IMG/VR virus record: IMGVR_UViG_3300034072_002211
Location: 186,001-250,000 of that record
From: a virus
DNA: 64,000 nucleotides
Strand: one strand, 5' to 3'
Every line of letters begins with the position of its first letter. The first letter of the stretch is position 1. The notes beneath the pieces are model-generated. The model did no database searches. It was not told where the DNA came from and saw nothing but the letters and a program-made list of their open reading frames with translations. Below are positions 1 to 7,204 of this stretch, piece by piece. A program made the position numbers and the translations under genes.

Positions 1-28
1 TTTGTGCGGCGATTTTGATCTTGGTCAT
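1..28 (-). CDS. Start of an unknown gene, truncated by window edge
   Basis: Only the first nine codons (MTKIKIAAQ) are inside the window. The ATG follows a GAGGACC ribosome-binding site that lies across the stop codon of the upstream gene, so translation is probably coupled to it. Nothing can be said about function. Confidence 0.5.
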
Positions 29-34
29 AGGTCC

Positions 35-316
35 TCAGTCGTTGAAGATGATGAGGCGAGGACCATCCGCCGCTCGGCCGAACCCATCGACAGGGCGGAA
101 CAACCACGCCTGGATGTCGCCGATCTCGTAGCGGGCTTTCTCCCGCTGGACATCATAGAAGCAATACCGCTTGGTCTCGCGATCGCCCACGATTTCGAAG
201 GTTTCATAGCGCAGGGCTCGATCCATATCGAACACACCACGCAGGTCACTTTCACAGGCGGAAAGATTCTGCGTTTCCTTATTGTAAGTGAAGGTGCGAA
301 CTGGGACCTGCTGCAT
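35..316 (-). CDS. Hypothetical protein, 93 aa
   Basis: I do not recognise the family. The protein is soluble, without a signal peptide or membrane segment, and rich in charged and aromatic residues (for example YCFYDV near residue 52). The ATG start is chosen because AAGGAGG precedes it at good spacing and a shared-class promoter lies about 30 bases upstream. The stop codon is followed within seven bases by the next gene, so it heads a short operon. Confidence 0.8.
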   Translation of the reverse strand: MQQVPVRTFTYNKETQNLSACESDLRGVFDMDRALRYETFEIVGDRETKRYCFYDVQREKARYEIGDIQAWLFRPVDGFGRAADGPRLIIFND

Positions 317-343
317 GAATGCCTCCTTGCTGCCTATGTCCCA

Positions 344-373
344 GTTCTAACAGAAACTGGTTAGCAGTCAACC
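344..373 (-). promoter_or_regulatory. Palindromic-class promoter
   Basis: GGTTGACT, 16-bp spacer and TGTTAGAAC (extended -10). The inverted repeat CCAGTT..AACTGG overlaps the -10. It drives the 93-aa gene at 35-316. Confidence 0.7.
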
Positions 374-727
374 AGAATTCTTCAACCTGTCGAGGAAGCT
401 GGCGCCTTTGATGACCTGGATCGGTCGAGCCACCGGTGGCGTCACCTGCAGTCCCTCGATCCAGGCGTCGGTGCCATCGCATTCCAGCGTATCACCATGG
501 GTCTGCTTGACATTTGCGATGATCTGTTGGTGCCAGTCGTCCAGTTGCTTCTTGTTGAACTTCTTCATATAGCCGTCATCCATCTTGCGATGGCCGAGGC
601 ATACGACGTCGTCATTCTCGATGCGGATGCGGAACATCACGCCTTCGAGCAACCGCTCCGCAACCCCATATCCGTCATAGAGGGCTTCTTCCACGGGCCC
701 GTTGTCAGTCATGATCTGTAGGGTCAT
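368..727 (-). CDS. Hypothetical protein, 119 aa
   Basis: Unrecognised soluble acidic protein with no transmembrane segment. The ATG at 727 overlaps the stop of the gene at 724 (ATGA), which supports this start and coupled translation. It ends inside the -35 region of the downstream promoter, showing how tightly the region is packed. Confidence 0.75.
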   Translation of the reverse strand: MTLQIMTDNGPVEEALYDGYGVAERLLEGVMFRIRIENDDVVCLGHRKMDDGYMKKFNKKQLDDWHQQIIANVKQTHGDTLECDGTDAWIEGLQVTPPVARPIQVIKGASFLDRLKNSG

Positions 728-927
728 CCCACTACTCCAAAGACAAGTTTTCGCTTGCCATCCAGAGCACTGAAACCCTCCACAGTCAAGTGAAAGGATT
801 CAGCATGTTGGGCCATCCAGCCGCGCTCTACGAGACGACCAACAATCTCGCGCTCAAACGGCGTTTCTGGAGTAAAAGAATTCTTAGAGACTTTGGCAGC
901 TAGGTCCAAGCCTAGGGTGCGCTCCAA
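724..927 (-). CDS. Hypothetical protein, about 67 aa, start uncertain
   Basis: The frame is open further upstream but there it shadows the gene at 944-1219. The likely product begins at the TTG codon at 927, just after that gene's stop. The C-terminal half (ERTLGLDLAA to the end) has a plausible compact composition resembling a winged-helix-like domain, but I do not assign a family. No clear ribosome-binding site precedes TTG, so coupling or a frameshift from the previous gene is possible. Confidence 0.5.
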   Translation of the reverse strand: MERTLGLDLAAKVSKNSFTPETPFEREIVGRLVERGWMAQHAESFHLTVEGFSALDGKRKLVFGVVG

Positions 928-943
928 GATGAATTGTTCAGGC

Positions 944-1219
944 TTATTGGGCTCCGCTGTCGAGGGTGAAGCCGATTTCCTCGGCTTCGAGAAGCCACAC
1001 GAGCGTGAGCTCTGCGTCTCCACCATGGGCATTGAGATGCTCATACAGCACGTCCTCGATCGGGTAGAAGCTGTCCCGCTCATTGATGAAGCTTCTTACT
1101 TCGCGCGGTAGCTGATCGAACGCTGCCATGTCAATCCGTCGCCCTTCCTCCCAGTGGATTGTGGGCTCGGACTGAGTAGGCTGAGCATCCAGGCTCATAA
1201 AGCGGAGAGGCTGAATCAT
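944..1219 (-). CDS. Hypothetical protein, 91 aa
   Basis: Acidic soluble protein of unknown function. It starts with an ATG overlapping the stop of the upstream gene (ATGA at 1216-1219), so it is the second gene of an operon that continues into the 724 and 368 genes. No recognisable motif or membrane segment. Confidence 0.75.
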   Translation of the reverse strand: MIQPLRFMSLDAQPTQSEPTIHWEEGRRIDMAAFDQLPREVRSFINERDSFYPIEDVLYEHLNAHGGDAELTLVWLLEAEEIGFTLDSGAQ

Positions 1220-1452
1220 CGAAACGAAAACTCCCCGATCTGTTGCTTGAGCTGTTGGATGCCCTGGCTGGTCATCTTCCAGCCGTCACCCTGCGTCTCC
1301 ACGTGGCCCTTGTCCTGAAGGCTCAGGATGAGGGGACGGTCCTTGGCCATGCGGCGCTCCCAATAGTTCTTGGTCGCCTTCATCGACGTGCCGCGCAGGC
1401 CGATGATCCGCATGGCGAGTTTGACCTCGTCGTAGGACATGCCAAAGTCCAT
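1216..1452 (-). CDS. Hypothetical small protein, possible winged-helix, 78 aa
   Basis: The sequence has alternating helical segments and ends with TSQGIQQLKQQIGEF, the look of a small winged-helix DNA-binding fold, but the match is weak. It begins three bases after the upstream gene ends and overlaps the next gene by four bases. Regulator role is inference only. Confidence 0.7.
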   Translation of the reverse strand: MDFGMSYDEVKLAMRIIGLRGTSMKATKNYWERRMAKDRPLILSLQDKGHVETQGDGWKMTSQGIQQLKQQIGEFSFR

Positions 1453-1455
1453 GGC

Positions 1456-1824
1456 TCAGGCCACCGTCTTCAGCGTGAAGTGCCGGGTGTGCTGGCGGGT
1501 GCCCTTGACATCGACCATATCGCGCGGGAGGTCATAGTAGTGCGCGACCCAGCCGCTCTCGCGAACAACCTCGCGGGTCACCTCGACCTGGCCCTTGTTC
1601 TTGCCGCGCGTGATGATGCGCTTGGTCACCTTGACCTTGCGGTTGTGCTTCTCCAGGCTGTAGAAGCGCACCTTACCCGCGTTGGGGCCACCCGGACGAC
1701 CGATCAGACCGAAACCGTAGTGGGTGGAAAAGCCGGTGCGAAAATCACCCTCGAGCTTGCGGAGGATTTCGCCCTTGGTCTTCGCCGTCATCTTGCTCGG
1801 GCGAATCTTGACCACAATTGCCAT
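1456..1824 (-). CDS. Hypothetical basic protein, 122 aa
   Basis: Lysine- and arginine-rich protein (IITRGKNKGQVEVTREVV), probably beta-rich and nucleic-acid binding by composition. Family not recognised. The start follows AGGAGATCGGAA and belongs to the leader cassette ATCGGAAACG..ACAGGAGATCGGAAATG that recurs before at least five other genes. It is the first gene of a five-gene operon running to 368. Confidence 0.8.
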   Translation of the reverse strand: MAIVVKIRPSKMTAKTKGEILRKLEGDFRTGFSTHYGFGLIGRPGGPNAGKVRFYSLEKHNRKVKVTKRIITRGKNKGQVEVTREVVRESGWVAHYYDLPRDMVDVKGTRQHTRHFTLKTVA

Positions 1825-1857
1825 TTCCGATCTCCTGTTTTCGTTTCCGATAAACCA

Positions 1858-1887
1858 GGAATAGCAGAAATAGGTGAGTCGTCAACC
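1858..1887 (-). promoter_or_regulatory. Palindromic-class promoter
   Basis: GGTTGACG, 16-bp spacer, TGCTATTCC extended -10. It drives the operon beginning at 1824. Confidence 0.7.
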
Positions 1888-1903
1888 AGAATTTCAGTCA
1901 CAG

Positions 1904-1931
1904 AAATGGGGAGGATTTCTCCTCCCCATTT
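1904..1931 (-). terminator. Rho-independent terminator
   Basis: Perfect 12-bp hairpin (AAATGGGGAGGA / TCCTCCCCATTT, 4-base loop) directly after the stop of the gene at 1936-2340, ending in three T residues on the minus strand. Confidence 0.75.
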
Positions 1932-1935
1932 GGCT

Positions 1936-2340
1936 TTACGAGCTCTTGGTCTCGTCGGTGCCGGTGGAATCCTCTCCGCCGGTATCGGTCTCTGTAGCCG
2001 TTTCGCCACCGGTGGTGTCCTCCGACGGAGTTTCCGTGGTTGGCGTTTCCGGCGCAGGCTCATCTGCCACCGGCGTATTGGCAGTCACCGCGCTTGCGAG
2101 CTGGTTGGTGCTTGCGTCGAGTTCATCGGCAAGAGCTGCGATTTCTGCCTCAGCGGCTTCGCCCGCTGCTACCTTTTCCGATAGTTCTCGAAGCTGACCG
2201 GAGATGCTCTGAACTAGCGTGAGAACAGACTGGGTCACAGTCTTATTCTCAGCGATCTCGGCTTTCAGTCGATCTAGTGCGGCACTCATGAGATACCCTC
2301 CAATGATAATGGCGACAATGGTGATGGCTACCGCCCACAT
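1936..2340 (-). CDS. Membrane-anchored coiled-coil protein with acidic tail, 134 aa
   Basis: Residues 3-20 form one hydrophobic segment (VAITIVAIIIGGYLM). Residues 22-90 are a predicted alpha-helical coiled coil (heptads around LRELSEKVAAG). The last 45 residues are a low-complexity Thr/Glu/Ser/Asp tail. I infer a single-pass membrane protein with the rest on one face of the inner membrane. It is monocistronic and followed by a strong terminator. Family unknown. Confidence 0.75.
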   Translation of the reverse strand: MWAVAITIVAIIIGGYLMSAALDRLKAEIAENKTVTQSVLTLVQSISGQLRELSEKVAAGEAAEAEIAALADELDASTNQLASAVTANTPVADEPAPETPTTETPSEDTTGGETATETDTGGEDSTGTDETKSS

Positions 2341-2438
2341 AGACTTTCCTTCTGGTTGGCGGTGGGGTTTATCCCCAAGCCAGCTATAAGCTAAGTCTAT
2401 GTGCCTATCAAATGGATCCGTTAACTATACTGAAGATT

Positions 2439-2624
2439 TCAAACAAATAGCGCAAAACCAACACAAATTGTCGCGGCTATCATTAGCCCCAACGAGACTC
2501 TGCCCCATAGCCGCTCTTCAGCATAGCCAGAGAATGGCATGTGGCCACTGGCATGATCAGCCGCCAGAAAGCTTCCCAGGAGCAGCAGTACAGCTACGAT
2601 GAACAGGATGAAGTTGATATTCAT
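2439..2624 (-). CDS. Small two-helix membrane protein, 61 aa
   Basis: Two hydrophobic segments (about residues 4-22 and 43-60) separated by a short polar loop. The ATG overlaps the stop of the upstream gene (ATGA), which fixes the start. Unknown function; small phage membrane proteins of this shape may act in lysis or superinfection exclusion, but nothing here proves it. Confidence 0.75.
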   Translation of the reverse strand: MNINFILFIVAVLLLLGSFLAADHASGHMPFSGYAEERLWGRVSLGLMIAATICVGFALFV

Positions 2625-3319
2625 CCGTTGGTCAACTTTGCCAAAGTGACTTTGTCCTTGATGTCAGTGCCGTCGATCACCACCAAATCGCTGGGGTAGA
2701 TCGTGGGCGAAATGTTCTCTTCGGTCTTGGCGTGACCCTGGCGCGTTTTGATGCTTTCCACCTTGATCGTGCCCTTGGGTGTGATGTTGGTGATGTAGCC
2801 GAAACGGGTGTGGACGTCACCCTTGCGACCCTCGGGGAAGATGACGAGCTGACCGACCTCGAGCAGCACGCCGAAATGGTCGTAGAGCTTCTTGGCCTCG
2901 ACCTCGGGCTTGGCCTTGGTGGTGTAGGCCCACGTGGTGCCCTCGAGGTCGAAGCGGAGAACCACCCCTTTGGGCCAGAAGCTCTGCCAGCCCTGATATT
3001 CGACCTTGATCACGTTGTCGCGATCGTCGAACACGATGTCCCAGACCTTTTTGGACATCTCGAGTTCTTCGCCGCGCCCGGTGCGAACCACTTGGTAGAA
3101 GTCAGTGACCTCCTCGGCCTTGATGTCGATTCGACCGATAGTGCCCTTGCGCGCACCTTGCGTGAACTCGACCCAGATCTTGTTGCCGGCCTCGAGGTAG
3201 GTCTTGAGGTGGCGCATCACATCCTTGATCTTGTAGGTATCGGACGTGCGGCTGGGGAACAGGTACGCGGGTGATTTGCCCTCGAACTTCAGGCTGTGGT
3301 AGGGGATTTCAAAGGCCAT
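2621..3319 (-). CDS. Hypothetical beta-rich protein, 232 aa, member of a phage family
   Basis: The protein consists mostly of beta strands with repeated short 'KGTI' elements (for example GARKGTIGRI and TPKGTIKVES). It resembles the product of 29799-30569 in overall plan: VGQLVIFPEG here aligns with IGDLVVVALN there, each followed by a strand ending VESI or IESV. I infer an SH3/KOW-like phage-specific family of unknown role. The start overlaps the stop of the upstream gene (3319). Confidence 0.8.
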   Translation of the reverse strand: MAFEIPYHSLKFEGKSPAYLFPSRTSDTYKIKDVMRHLKTYLEAGNKIWVEFTQGARKGTIGRIDIKAEEVTDFYQVVRTGRGEELEMSKKVWDIVFDDRDNVIKVEYQGWQSFWPKGVVLRFDLEGTTWAYTTKAKPEVEAKKLYDHFGVLLEVGQLVIFPEGRKGDVHTRFGYITNITPKGTIKVESIKTRQGHAKTEENISPTIYPSDLVVIDGTDIKDKVTLAKLTNG

Positions 3320-3831
3320 CAGGCAGGTTCTCCCAGAACTTCTTCGATCTTGGCGAGGCGGTTCTTCAGCGCCTCATAGTCTGCGCGGGTGGGTTGCCAG
3401 CTGGTGTTCTCGAGCTTGCGACGGGCGAAGAACGCGCCGTCGGCTGCGAGGATCTGAGCGTCGCTCACGGGATGCTTTGCGATCAGTCGGACGACCAGTT
3501 CGCGCAGGTCGGACATTGTCCGCAGCTTGAGGGTCTTGCCCAGCCATGCGCGCGCCTTGGTTGATGCGGTCTCCCAGGCCTTGTTCTCCTCGTCCAACTG
3601 CTCGTCGTAGGGCAGCTGGGTGGGAAAGCCTTCGACCTCCCGGCTGACATAGAAGACCTCGGTGGAATGCCGTGTCGCGATAGCTTTGACCGCACCATGG
3701 CTGACATTCTCGAGAATCTTGGCCGACCGGCTATCGGCGTTGCGGACGTAGTCTGAGAGTGCGCCGATCCATGCGGAATCCTGATCGCCGAAGCTATCAT
3801 GGGAAACGCTGATCAGTGTGTGGTAGCCCAT
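3319..3831 (-). CDS. Hypothetical protein, 170 aa
   Basis: Soluble protein with a helical C-terminus (ALKNRLAKIEEVLG). Family not recognised. First gene of a three-gene operon (3319, 2621, 2439) with overlapping ends. AAGGAGATCGGC precedes the ATG and a shared-class promoter lies upstream. Confidence 0.8.
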   Translation of the reverse strand: MGYHTLISVSHDSFGDQDSAWIGALSDYVRNADSRSAKILENVSHGAVKAIATRHSTEVFYVSREVEGFPTQLPYDEQLDEENKAWETASTKARAWLGKTLKLRTMSDLRELVVRLIAKHPVSDAQILAADGAFFARRKLENTSWQPTRADYEALKNRLAKIEEVLGEPA

Positions 3832-3856
3832 GCCGATCTCCTTGTTGCCTAGCCTC

Positions 3857-3886
3857 TTGATAACACCAAAGTGGTATCAGTCAACC
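3857..3886 (-). promoter_or_regulatory. Palindromic-class promoter variant
   Basis: GGTTGACT, 16-bp spacer, TGTTATCAA. The arms ACCAC..GTGGT are an alternative inverted repeat. It drives the operon starting at 3831. Confidence 0.65.
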
Positions 3887-3907
3887 AGGAGGTGACTGAA
3901 CAGTTCC

Positions 3908-4414
3908 TTAGTCCGACCATTCCATGCGACGCTTGTGCGAACGCTCGAGGTCAAAGTCATAGTTGCGGTTGGCGAACGTTGCGAGGTCCAGCCGATGGTT
4001 GCGGCTACCATACTGCTCCTTGATCAGAACAGTCTTCTCAGTGATCGAGAGGATCTCGCCCAGGTAGTCGAAGTTGTAGGAGTCATAGATCGCGGTGTCA
4101 CCCTCGGTGAACTTGATGTCCACATCCTTCCAGTTGCCATAACGGCCGGTCAGATGGACAACGGTCTTGCCGTCCTCGTTCTTGCTGAACTGTGCGAACA
4201 TGCCGGTGTGATCACCACCGTAGATCGTGCCGCGATGCTTGCGAACCTTGCTGGTGATCGGAACGGGCGCGCTGCGCGGCATTGCCATGAGCTCGCGAGC
4301 GCGTTCAGCCGCAGCGGTGAGAAGAACCTGCTTGCGAGCTTCCAGTGCGGCGATCTGCGCGTCGATGCTCTCGACCGTCTCGACCTTGGTGCCAAACTGA
4401 ATGACTTCACCCAT
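3908..4414 (-). CDS. Hypothetical protein with coiled-coil N-terminus, 168 aa
   Basis: Residues 14-40 (SIDAQIAALEARKQVLLTAA) form a helical hairpin-like segment; the rest is beta-rich and ends with FANRNYDFDLERSHKRR. The C-terminal strand pattern (YLGEILSITEKTVLIKEQ) resembles the small beta-barrel proteins elsewhere in this phage. The start is chosen at the ATG after AAGGAGATCGGAA; longer readings run into the promoter. Confidence 0.8.
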   Translation of the reverse strand: MGEVIQFGTKVETVESIDAQIAALEARKQVLLTAAAERARELMAMPRSAPVPITSKVRKHRGTIYGGDHTGMFAQFSKNEDGKTVVHLTGRYGNWKDVDIKFTEGDTAIYDSYNFDYLGEILSITEKTVLIKEQYGSRNHRLDLATFANRNYDFDLERSHKRRMEWSD

Positions 4415-4442
4415 TTCCGATCTCCTTGTTGCTATGTCACCA

Positions 4443-4472
4443 GTCCTACACGAAACTGGTGACACGTCAACC
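4443..4472 (-). promoter_or_regulatory. Palindromic-class promoter
   Basis: GGTTGACG, 16-bp spacer, TGTAGGACT. CACCAGTTTC..GGACTGGTG palindrome spans the -10. It drives the gene at 3908-4414. Confidence 0.7.
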
Positions 4473-4477
4473 GCTTT

Positions 4478-4687
4478 TTAGCTCAACCAGACACCGATTG
4501 CCGTGATGATGATCGCGATGAACAGTGCGTCGATGACGTTGGTCGTATGGCTGACGACCAGATTGCGAGCCAGCTTGGCGCTCTCCGGCGTAGTCACGCG
4601 GAACTTCTTCAGCATCAGGAAATCCCTGACATACTGGTAGATCAGGCCACCCACAAAGGCGCCAATGAAAAGGTAAATGAAGTTCAC
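4478..4687 (-). CDS. Small two-helix membrane protein, 69 aa
   Basis: GTG start overlapping the TGA of the upstream gene. Hydrophobic segments at about residues 3-20 (FIYLFIGAFVGGLIY) and 50-68 (VIDALFIAIIITAIGVW). Unknown role; last gene of a three-gene operon with 4684 and 5022. Confidence 0.7.
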   Translation of the reverse strand: MNFIYLFIGAFVGGLIYQYVRDFLMLKKFRVTTPESAKLARNLVVSHTTNVIDALFIAIIITAIGVWLS

Positions 4688-5022
4688 TTGCGCTTTCCCT
4701 TCAGTTTGGAGACAAGGGCCTGCTTGGCCCTCTGGCTCTGGTTGCGACGCTTCTGCCACTCAGGCAGGCCCTCGTCAGGATCCAGGAGTTCGAGATCCGT
4801 ATAGCGGAACCGTTCCCGGAAGGAATAGCTCTTGCCCACACCTGGTCCACCGAGGCCAACGACCAGCGGAGTAGTTGCCGCGAGGGCCAACGCCGCGAGG
4901 TTCACGTGGCTCTTGTGGCCAAAGGGTCCTGTCGGAATAGCATAGTTGCCGACCTTGCGGTCTTCGAGAAGCTGACGGATGCTTTCGGTGAGCTCAGGGC
5001 TTGCGCTGGGGATATTGTCCAT
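4684..5022 (-). CDS. Short P-loop protein, 112 aa
   Basis: A clear Walker A motif GGPGVGKS lies at residues 58-65 after a hydrophobic strand (TPLVVGL). The protein then runs only about 45 residues and has no visible Walker B, so it is much shorter than any complete P-loop NTPase. It may be a remnant, a nucleotide sensor, or half of a complex. The C-terminus is basic (RAKQALVSKLKGKRK). Confidence 0.7.
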   Translation of the reverse strand: MDNIPSASPELTESIRQLLEDRKVGNYAIPTGPFGHKSHVNLAALALAATTPLVVGLGGPGVGKSYSFRERFRYTDLELLDPDEGLPEWQKRRNQSQRAKQALVSKLKGKRK

Positions 5023-5285
5023 TAGCGGCGCTCCTTCTGCTCGAATTGGATATAGTCGGCGGCGTCGTAGAGGCCAAGCCGGTTTGCTATTGCGCGGAGA
5101 TCAGCGAGCTGCTCGTCGAGCGCGCGCTGGGTCTGTGCGAAGGACGGAATGCTCTTCATGTCTTCGAAGATGTTGAACGCGCGATCATTCTTAGCGAAGA
5201 GTGCGCGGGCGACCATCCGGTCCTTGATTGCGGCTTGCGCCGCTTCCGGGGAACCTGCTTCGTAGCTCGATGGGGCAGTCTGCAT
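5022..5285 (-). CDS. Hypothetical helical protein, 87 aa
   Basis: Predicted mostly alpha-helical and charged (DEQLADLRAIANRLGL). Start after AGGAGAACGGAA. First gene of the 5022-4684-4478 operon; its stop overlaps the next ATG. Family unknown. Confidence 0.75.
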   Translation of the reverse strand: MQTAPSSYEAGSPEAAQAAIKDRMVARALFAKNDRAFNIFEDMKSIPSFAQTQRALDEQLADLRAIANRLGLYDAADYIQFEQKERR

Positions 5286-5312
5286 TTCCGTTCTCCTGTT
5301 CTGTTATCCTGG

Positions 5313-5341
5313 TTGTAACACCAGTTTGAACAGGGTCAACC
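5313..5341 (-). promoter_or_regulatory. Palindromic-class promoter variant
   Basis: GGTTGACC, 15-bp spacer, TGTTACAA. It drives the operon starting at 5285. Confidence 0.6.
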
Positions 5342-5345
5342 AGAA

Positions 5346-5376
5346 TTATGGGGAGAGTGTTGCCACCCTCCCCAAT
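5346..5376 (-). terminator. Rho-independent terminator-like hairpin
   Basis: TTGGGGAGGGTGGCAACACTCTCCCCA-type stem on the minus strand, located at the end of a gene-free stretch. Confidence 0.65.
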
Positions 5377-5379
5377 GAT

Positions 5380-5575
5380 CTTTTCCTAGCTTCGCGGCAA
5401 ACCCCGTCTTCAGCACCCTTATCCGGACCGCGTTAACCTCCAAGCAAGCATGATGTCCACGTAACGACGAGACTCACTTTTTGGCAGCTAAGACCTCCAA
5501 GCCCATGATCGGCGGACTCTTATGGAACCGGGGGCACCTATCTGTTAACCGCAACGTAACACCAGCCAAGGGTGC
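5380..5575 (-). ncRNA. Candidate small RNA or long leader, about 195 nt
   Basis: This gene-free stretch lies between the stop of 5577-6026 and a terminator hairpin at 5346-5376. On the minus strand it contains GCTTGGAGGT twice (complements at 5436-5445 and 5493-5502), each a good GGA / Shine-Dalgarno-like element. Only very short frames are present. It may be a 3' UTR-derived RNA or an sRNA with two GGA motifs; no convincing own promoter is visible. Confidence 0.35.
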
Positions 5576-5576
5576 G

Positions 5577-6026
5577 TCAAGCCGCAAGTTTGAGACAAAG
5601 GTCATCAAGTGACATTCTCTCCACGACCTTTGCGAAGTCCCTGTGGTAGATGACCTGCGTCTCACCCTTTCGGACTTTGTGATGGGGCACCTCAAGCACT
5701 ACCAGCATCATGGAATCATTGTGCTTCTCTGCGAGCATCTTCATGCGCGCTAGGCCCTCGAGGGGAAACCAAGCCTCCAGCTGCTCCAGAGACTCAAAGG
5801 CGCATTGCCAGGAACGGCGACCCGCGTCGGGCCAGCGACGCATCTCTTTGACAGTGAGGTGAAAGCCAGCCCAGAATCGAGCCAGCTTGTCATCACCGTC
5901 GGGACTGGGGTGGAGATCCTTCATCTGCGGATCGTTGTCGTTGAGGCTCTGCCGGGCGCACTTGAAACCAAAGCCCCGTGCGTAGCAGCCTTCGCCTTCT
6001 TCGTTCTCGAGCCGATAAATGAGCAA
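5577..6026 (-). CDS. Hypothetical protein, 149 aa
   Basis: Soluble protein; family not recognised. The only start compatible with the ribosome-binding site GGGAGGTCAGC is a TTG. It is monocistronic and preceded by a shared-class promoter. Confidence 0.75.
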   Translation of the reverse strand: MLIYRLENEEGEGCYARGFGFKCARQSLNDNDPQMKDLHPSPDGDDKLARFWAGFHLTVKEMRRWPDAGRRSWQCAFESLEQLEAWFPLEGLARMKMLAEKHNDSMMLVVLEVPHHKVRKGETQVIYHRDFAKVVERMSLDDLCLKLAA

Positions 6027-6050
6027 GCTGACCTCCCTCGTTACCAGTCC

Positions 6051-6080
6051 TGTTTAGCAGAACTGGTGAGGGAGTCAACC
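6051..6080 (-). promoter_or_regulatory. Palindromic-class promoter
   Basis: GGTTGACT, 16-bp spacer, TGCTAAACA. ACCAGTTCTGC..GGACTGGT palindrome over the -10. Drives the gene at 5577-6026. Confidence 0.75.
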
Positions 6081-6084
6081 AGTT

Positions 6085-6489
6085 TTAGGCAGCCTGGAGG
6101 CGACCCGAGAGGTCGAGTCCGCGCCGATGCTCCTCGGAGATCAGGCCCTGCTCGACAGCCGCGTCCAGGATGATCTGATCCATGATCGGCTCGGTGACCT
6201 TGTGGATGCCGTTCCAGTCGGTGCGGCGAACACTGTGACGACCACGACCACCATACGTGAAAGCGCCGACGCTAATGCCGAAGATGCTCCGGATCAGCGG
6301 ACCGCGGTTACCGCCGCCATTGTTGTTGATGTCATAGTAGGCGTTCGAAGCCTGGCGGAACTTCTCGAGCTTCTTGTTGCGGCTGCGCGGCGACTCGACC
6401 GCACCTTCTGCGGGAATCAGCTTTTCCAGCTGGTCGGCGAGGGCCTGGTGGACGCCGTTGTTACCCCAGTAGGTCTTCATCTTTTCCAT
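6085..6489 (-). CDS. Hypothetical basic protein, 134 aa
   Basis: Basic N-terminal half followed by a glycine/asparagine run (DINNNGGGNRGP, about residues 53-64) and a C-terminal helical part. Unrecognised. The start follows AAGGAGATCGGCA. Monocistronic, with its own promoter, and directly followed by the promoter of the next unit. Confidence 0.8.
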   Translation of the reverse strand: MEKMKTYWGNNGVHQALADQLEKLIPAEGAVESPRSRNKKLEKFRQASNAYYDINNNGGGNRGPLIRSIFGISVGAFTYGGRGRHSVRRTDWNGIHKVTEPIMDQIILDAAVEQGLISEEHRRGLDLSGRLQAA

Positions 6490-6520
6490 TGCCGATCTCC
6501 TTGTTGCTTCCTATTCACCA

Positions 6521-6550
6521 GTTCTAGCAGAACTGGTGAAGGTGTCAACC
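6521..6550 (-). promoter_or_regulatory. Palindromic-class promoter, near-perfect operator
   Basis: GGTTGACA, 16-bp spacer, TGCTAGAACT. CACCAGTTCT and AGAACTGGTG form 10-bp perfect arms with a 3-base centre over the -10. Best example of the class. Confidence 0.8.
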
Positions 6551-6555
6551 AGTTT

Positions 6556-6726
6556 TTAGTAGCTTTCCCGACGCGCGTTGCGAGCACCGGCCAGATAGGC
6601 TTCCTCCAGAGCTTTCTTGATCTGCCAGACCGACAGTTCGTGGAAGTCGAGCGAGTCGCTGTTGCGCGTCTCCAGCGTATCGAGTTCCAGGTGCTTCTGC
6701 GCGATCTCTGCCAGCGTCTCGTCCAT
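6556..6726 (-). CDS. Small hypothetical protein, 56 aa
   Basis: Begins MDETLAEIAQKHLEL and ends ARRESY; helical and acidic. The ATG follows GAGGAGATCGGAAC at normal spacing and the gene has its own shared-class promoter, so I accept it despite its length. Function unknown. Confidence 0.75.
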   Translation of the reverse strand: MDETLAEIAQKHLELDTLETRNSDSLDFHELSVWQIKKALEEAYLAGARNARRESY

Positions 6727-6754
6727 GTTCCGATCTCCTCTTGCTTACCAGTCC

Positions 6755-6784
6755 TGTTTAGCAGAACTGGTGAAGCTGTCAACC
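6755..6784 (-). promoter_or_regulatory. Palindromic-class promoter
   Basis: GGTTGACA, 16-bp spacer, TGCTAAACA, with ACCAGTTCT..AGGACTGGT arms. Drives the 56-aa gene. Confidence 0.75.
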
Positions 6785-6788
6785 AGTT

Positions 6789-7145
6789 TTAGAAAGGCAC
6801 CTTGTCGCAGTTTGCGATCGGCGCGCAAAGCGGCTCGCCGTCCTCAGCCGTGCCATAGACCAGCCCGTCGTCGATCTCTTCGACCTTGACCGTCTCGACC
6901 ACGCCCTTGGCATATTCCATGAGGACCATGTCGCCGACCTTGATCCGGCGACCTTCTGCGAGGATCAGCTGATCCTCGGCGATACGCTGCTCCACAATCC
7001 CGTCGATCACCTCGTTGGGCAGGCCGCGCATGTCGTTGGGTTCCACAGTGGCCATCTTGATGTCGATGACGGAGAGACCCAGCTTCTTTGCGAACTGCTG
7101 AACCAGCTTCGACTTAGCTGCCTTGAGGCGCGTTTCCAGGTCCAT
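6789..7145 (-). CDS. Hypothetical protein with KOW-like C-terminus, 118 aa
   Basis: Helical N-terminal half (KAAKSKLVQQFAKKLG), then a beta-rich half containing KVGDMVLMEYAKGVVETVKVEEIDDG, which has the spacing of a small SH3/KOW-like barrel. The start follows GAGGAGATCGAC. Monocistronic with its own promoter. Function unknown. Confidence 0.8.
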   Translation of the reverse strand: MDLETRLKAAKSKLVQQFAKKLGLSVIDIKMATVEPNDMRGLPNEVIDGIVEQRIAEDQLILAEGRRIKVGDMVLMEYAKGVVETVKVEEIDDGLVYGTAEDGEPLCAPIANCDKVPF

Positions 7146-7171
7146 GTCGATCTCCTCGTTGTTACCAGTCC

Positions 7172-7201
7172 TGTTTAGCAGAACTGGTGAACACGTCAAC
7201 C
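7172..7201 (-). promoter_or_regulatory. Palindromic-class promoter
   Basis: GGTTGACG, 16-bp spacer, TGCTAAACA, palindromic arms as at 6755. Drives the gene at 6789-7145. Confidence 0.75.
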
Positions 7202-7204
7202 AGT

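Noticed and set aside
724-1083. Full-length 119-codon reading of the 724 frame
   Set aside because: The N-terminal part lies over another gene and has Ser/Cys/Arg-rich out-of-frame composition.
1243-2184. 313-codon + strand frame over several leftward genes
   Set aside because: Leftward genes have overlapping starts and strong ribosome-binding sites; this frame has neither.
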